Assembly: GCA_046538375.1 (NCBI GenBank)
Contig: JBKHJA010000098.1
Location: 1 to 9,624 of the forward strand
Origin: JBKHJA01 sp046538375
GTDB lineage: Bacteria > Acidobacteriota > Aminicenantia > Aminicenantales > Aminicenantaceae
Direction: 5' to 3'
Length of the DNA: 9,624 nucleotides
Of the stretch, positions 6,945-9,624 are shown one piece after another. Each line of letters opens with the position of its first letter. Position 1 is the stretch's first letter. The position numbers and the translations under genes were made by a program. The notes under the pieces are model-generated. The model saw nothing but the letters and a program-made list of their open reading frames with translations. It ran no database searches and had not been told where the DNA came from.

Positions 6945-7382
6945 ATGAAAGAGTATGATGTGGTGGTGGTGGGGTCTGGATCAGGGGCTATAATCGCCGA
7001 GCAGGCTCTGGTCCATGATTTAAAAGCGGCCATGGTGGATAGAGGTCCGCTGGGAGGGACCTGCTTGAATGTGGGATGTATCCCCTCCAAGATGCTGATT
7101 TTCCCAGCAGACCGGATCATGGAGATTAAGGAGGCAGAGAGACTGGGTGTCCGGGCAGAAATAAAAGAAATAGATTTTGCGGGCATAATGGAGCGGATGA
7201 GAAAGTCGATCCGGGAAAGCCAGAGCCATATCAGGGAGGGAATCAAGCAGGCGCCCGGGTTAGATTTTTATGAACAAACGGCTCGCTTCGTTGGAGATTA
7301 CACTATGGAAGCTGGCGGCGAGAAGATAAAGGGAGAAAAAATCTTTCTGGTATCTGTCATCCGACACGGAGTTCTTGCCTAG
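6945..7382 (+). CDS. 3'-truncated dihydrolipoamide dehydrogenase/mercuric reductase-like flavoprotein
   Basis: 145 codons, against roughly 450-480 for complete class I pyridine nucleotide-disulfide oxidoreductases. ATG 6945 is preferred because AGGGGAGG at 6931-6938 lies six bases upstream; ATG 6939 directly abuts it. Visible features are the FAD-binding G-S-G-S-G-A (residues 10-15), D32 at the end of the second strand, and the redox-active disulfide G-G-T-C-L-N-V-G-C-I-P-S-K (C40, C45). The reading follows the family to K-I-F-L-V-S, where G-[AS]-R-P should continue. It changes there to V-I-R-H-G-V-L-A and stops. The rest of the FAD domain, the NAD domain and the dimerisation domain with its catalytic His-Glu are missing and occur nowhere else in the window. 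As it stands it cannot be an active enzyme. The loss is either a rearrangement that brought in the adjacent peptidase gene or an assembly join. Family call strong; exact member (lipoamide, mercury or other) undecided. Confidence 0.9.
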   Translation: MKEYDVVVVGSGSGAIIAEQALVHDLKAAMVDRGPLGGTCLNVGCIPSKMLIFPADRIMEIKEAERLGVRAEIKEIDFAGIMERMRKSIRESQSHIREGIKQAPGLDFYEQTARFVGDYTMEAGGEKIKGEKIFLVSVIRHGVLA

Positions 7383-9418
7383 TTGGTGGATGCACTACCC
7401 TTCACGTATTTGCCGTACCAGTCCAGATAACGCTCATAGAGATCCTTGATGTAGGACGGTATCCGGATCCCGTGAAACTCGCCAGGGTACACCACGAGTT
7501 GTGTGGTACGTCCGAGTTGTTTGAGCGCCTGATAGAGCTGCTCCGAATTGAGGATGGGGACGTTCCAATCCTTCTCTCCTCCCACGATGAGCGTTGGGGT
7601 CGTCACGTTCTCCACATAGTTGAAAGGCGAGAGCTTTTCCCAAATCTCCCGATTCTCCTTTTTCCAGGGAACACCTAACTCGTACACCCACCACCGCTGG
7701 TACTGGTCGTGGCCGTAGTTGGCGACATACAGCGTGGCGCTGGCGCCGGTGATGGCTGCCTTGAATCGGCCGGTCTTGACGATGACGTGGTTGGTCAGCA
7801 TACCGCCGTAGGACCATCCGCCTACCCCTAGCCGATTGGGATCGGCATAACCTTGCTCGATGACATAGTCGACCGAGGCCAGGACGTCCTCGTAATCCTT
7901 CTCACCCCACGACCTCCAGATGCCCAAGGAAAAATCCTGGCCGTAACCGGAAGAGCCACGCGGATTGGGAAGGACGACCACATAGCCGTCAGCGGCAAAG
8001 AGCTGGGCTTGGAAGTTGAAGCCGTAATCGTATTGGGAGACAGGCCCGCCGTGTATGCGGAGCAGAGCGGGGTAGAGAAAGCTCGGATCGAATGCAGGTG
8101 GCTTCACTACAAAGGCTTCGATTTCGGTTCCGTCCTTGCTCTTGAACCGGATCTCCTCGACGGCTCCAAGCCGTACCTCGGAAAGGAGCTGCTCGTTGAC
8201 ATGGGAGAGCTGCTCCAATTCGCCTCTTGTGTAGATAAACACCTCAGGAGGGAGATGGGGCCCTGTAACGAGGGCGGCGATCGTACCATCCTTACCGATC
8301 TCGAATCCGTTGATGATTTGAGAGCCGGTAATGAGCCGTTCCACCGTACCTCCTCCCTCTGGAATGCGGGCCAGCTGACGCTCACCGCTGTCTTCCAGAA
8401 CGAAGTAAATCAATTCTCCGTCCACTGAGAAACGGGGGTTCGACATATGACGGTCAAGCTTCTCGGTGAGCACATTGGCTTCACCCCCCTGAGAGGAGAT
8501 CACCGCCAGGTGAGGGGTAGCGTACACTAAGGCGTCCGTGTCGGTGATTGAGATGTAAGCGATGGACTTACCGTCAGGGCTCCAGGTAGGCGACCTATCG
8601 GCCCCGGGATTCTTGGTCACCTGCAGCAGCGTTTTCCCCTGATCCGGATTGTCCGCCGCAACAATCCATATATCGGTGTTATAGTTACGATCGGGCTCAT
8701 CGGTGCGGTTGCTGACGAAGGCCACGGACTTGCTGTCCGGCGACCAAACGGCCTCACTGTCGTCGAAATCGCCGGATGTGATTTGAGTCGTCATCTTGGA
8801 CTCAACATCGAAGACATAGAGGTGGGTGCGGCGACGATCCAGGTAGCCGATGTAGTCCTGTTTGAACTGAAGGCGATCGATCACCCAGGGTTTGGGTGTT
8901 TCCTCCTCGTCTTCGCCATTGTCGTCCTCTAATTCTCCGGGCTTCGGATCCTGAACAGTCAACAGTAACTTTCCACCGTCCGGAGACCAATCGTAGGATT
9001 TCACTCCCTGGGCGATCTCGGTGAGCTGTACGGAATCTCCGCCCTTAAGGAACAGCGTCCAGACTTGGGCCTTGTCATCGTTTCGAGCCGCGAGGAAAGA
9101 CAAGTATTTCCCGTCTGGACTCCACCGCGGCCGTGAGGCAGAGCTTCCCTTCGCGGTCATCGGTATCGCTTCACCACCCTCGGCCGGCACCATCCAGATG
9201 CGGCTCTCGCTCTTGTCTTCCTCAAGGTCCATAGTGGATACGGCGAAGGCAACCCACTTACCATCGGGACTGATTTGTGGATCGGAGACGTGATGGATTC
9301 GGAAATAGTCGTCGACGATCAAATTTCGGGTGTCACGACCTTCCTGCCCAAATGCGGACGCATAAGCCAATCCCAGGACGAGAGCTAAGTTTAGAAAACA
9401 CTTTAACACTTTCTTCAT
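7379..9418 (-). CDS. Exported S9-family (prolyl oligopeptidase/acylaminoacyl peptidase-like) serine peptidase
   Basis: 679 residues from ATG 9416-9418, chosen because AAGGGAG (9425-9431, minus) lies six bases upstream and the product then opens with a clean signal peptide (M-K-K-V-L-K, hydrophobic core, cut after A-S-A near residue 22). An in-frame ATG at 9442 would add eight residues. Residues ~45-390 form a beta-propeller with repeated W-S-P-D-G-K blade motifs. Residues ~430-679 are the alpha/beta-hydrolase domain, with nucleophile S536 in G-W-S-Y-G-G, D617 in G-G-E-K-D-W-N-V-P and H649 in G-E-F-H-G. The triad order and spacing are normal for S9. A short acidic stretch (L-E-D-D-N-G-E-D-E-E-E) interrupts the propeller near residues 159-169. 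Such enzymes trim peptides or remove N-terminal dipeptides or blocked residues, probably in the periplasm here. GC is clearly above the other genes, suggesting transfer or a foreign contig segment. Its stop overlaps that of the truncated flavoprotein. Confidence 0.95.
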   Translation of the reverse strand: MKKVLKCFLNLALVLGLAYASAFGQEGRDTRNLIVDDYFRIHHVSDPQISPDGKWVAFAVSTMDLEEDKSESRIWMVPAEGGEAIPMTAKGSSASRPRWSPDGKYLSFLAARNDDKAQVWTLFLKGGDSVQLTEIAQGVKSYDWSPDGGKLLLTVQDPKPGELEDDNGEDEEETPKPWVIDRLQFKQDYIGYLDRRRTHLYVFDVESKMTTQITSGDFDDSEAVWSPDSKSVAFVSNRTDEPDRNYNTDIWIVAADNPDQGKTLLQVTKNPGADRSPTWSPDGKSIAYISITDTDALVYATPHLAVISSQGGEANVLTEKLDRHMSNPRFSVDGELIYFVLEDSGERQLARIPEGGGTVERLITGSQIINGFEIGKDGTIAALVTGPHLPPEVFIYTRGELEQLSHVNEQLLSEVRLGAVEEIRFKSKDGTEIEAFVVKPPAFDPSFLYPALLRIHGGPVSQYDYGFNFQAQLFAADGYVVVLPNPRGSSGYGQDFSLGIWRSWGEKDYEDVLASVDYVIEQGYADPNRLGVGGWSYGGMLTNHVIVKTGRFKAAITGASATLYVANYGHDQYQRWWVYELGVPWKKENREIWEKLSPFNYVENVTTPTLIVGGEKDWNVPILNSEQLYQALKQLGRTTQLVVYPGEFHGIRIPSYIKDLYERYLDWYGKYVKGSASTN

Positions 9419-9440
9419 TGATAACTCCCTTTTTATATGC

Positions 9441-9467
9441 ATTTTAGTTGATAAGGAATCCAGTCAA
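9441..9467 (-). promoter_or_regulatory. Weak candidate promoter for the S9 peptidase gene
   Basis: On the minus strand TTGACT (9462-9467) and TAAAAT (9441-9446) each match the consensus at five of six positions, but the spacer is only 15 bases. Initiation would fall near 9434, just before the AAGGGAG ribosome binding site. The short spacer keeps this tentative. Confidence 0.25.
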
Positions 9468-9563
9468 TAAAGCGTAGAATCGCAATTGAACCACCTTTTC
9501 ACTTATCTTTTGTATTCAATAAAAATTTGCCTTTTGTTCGTAGCTTTTGGGGGAGGACTTGGT

Positions 9564-9595
9564 GAATTCATTTAACCTGGATTATTCATGAATTC
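9564..9595. repeat. 8-bp inverted repeat (GAATTCAT/ATGAATTC)
   Basis: Perfect complementary arms at 9564-9571 and 9588-9595 surround a 16-base spacer; each arm contains a palindromic GAATTC. It lies about 150 bases upstream of the peptidase gene, at the right edge. It may be an operator or part of an element end; only one copy is visible. Confidence 0.4.
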
Positions 9596-9624
9596 GCTAG
9601 AAACAATGTATATGAGGCAGGAAA
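9588..9624 (+). CDS. Possible start of a further plus-strand gene (edge-truncated)
   Basis: ATG 9588 opens a frame (M-N-S-L-E-T-M-Y-M-R-Q-E) that runs off the right edge; an in-frame stop lies just upstream at 9573-9575. No ribosome binding site is at proper distance: the GGGGGAGGA near 9550 is too far and better serves a nine-codon GTG reading at 9562. Twelve codons are too few to judge. Confidence 0.15.
   Translation, partial: MNSLETMYMRQE

Noticed and set aside
6945..7382. A simple frameshift explaining the short flavoprotein
   Set aside because: Sequence after 7382 encodes the peptidase on the other strand, so no continuation of the flavoprotein exists in any frame.
7853..8428. 191-codon plus-strand ORF inside the peptidase gene
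   Set aside because: It is a shadow of the higher-GC S9 gene, whose propeller and hydrolase motifs are clear on the minus strand.
1..9624. CRISPR arrays, tRNA/rRNA genes, transposases, phage or defence genes
   Set aside because: No regularly spaced direct repeats, tRNA-like cloverleaf, rRNA-like stretch or recognisable mobile or defence protein was seen on either strand.

Overview
The window is a bacterial chromosome segment of moderate GC. The 60-base blocks I counted by eye run about 42-47% GC over most of it. The last quarter (7380-9418) is visibly richer, 47-65% in four blocks. The likely source is a largely anaerobic, uncultivated lineage of the Acidobacteriota/Aminicenantes type. This is inferred from a secreted GWxTD-TPR protein, a superoxide reductase used in place of SOD/catalase, and exported glycoside hydrolase and S9 peptidase genes. 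No rRNA or marker gene settles the taxonomy.

Layout. (1) 1-2176, plus strand: a possible tail of an upstream ORF, then an exported GWxTD-domain protein with C-terminal TPRs. (2) 2183-4645, minus strand: a large secreted family 9 glycoside hydrolase, convergent with the GWxTD gene and with only 6 bases between the two stops. (3) 4773-5201, minus strand: a small PEBP/YbhB-family protein. (4) 5202-5616: a 415-base divergent intergenic region with candidate promoters for both sides, a strong 17-bp inverted repeat, and a nested inverted repeat just upstream of the next ribosome binding site. (5) 5617-7382, plus strand: class II superoxide reductase, a TauE/SafE-type membrane transporter, and the first ~140 codons of a dihydrolipoamide dehydrogenase/mercuric reductase-like flavoprotein that stops abruptly. 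(6) 7379-9418, minus strand: a complete exported S9 prolyl-oligopeptidase-family peptidase of different base composition, sharing its stop position with the truncated flavoprotein. (7) 9419-9624: AT-rich upstream region with a short inverted repeat and possibly the start of another gene at the right edge.

How the genes may work together. The GH9 enzyme and the S9 peptidase fit a heterotroph that degrades polysaccharide and peptide outside the cytoplasm. The superoxide reductase is an oxygen-defence enzyme of anaerobes. The transporter and flavoprotein downstream may share its transcript, but no functional link is proven. I see no convincing new multi-gene system. The points most worth checking are the flavoprotein truncation with its composition break at about 7355-7382 (rearrangement or chimeric assembly), the structured leader upstream of the superoxide reductase gene, and the divergent GH9 protein with a large unassigned N-terminal region.
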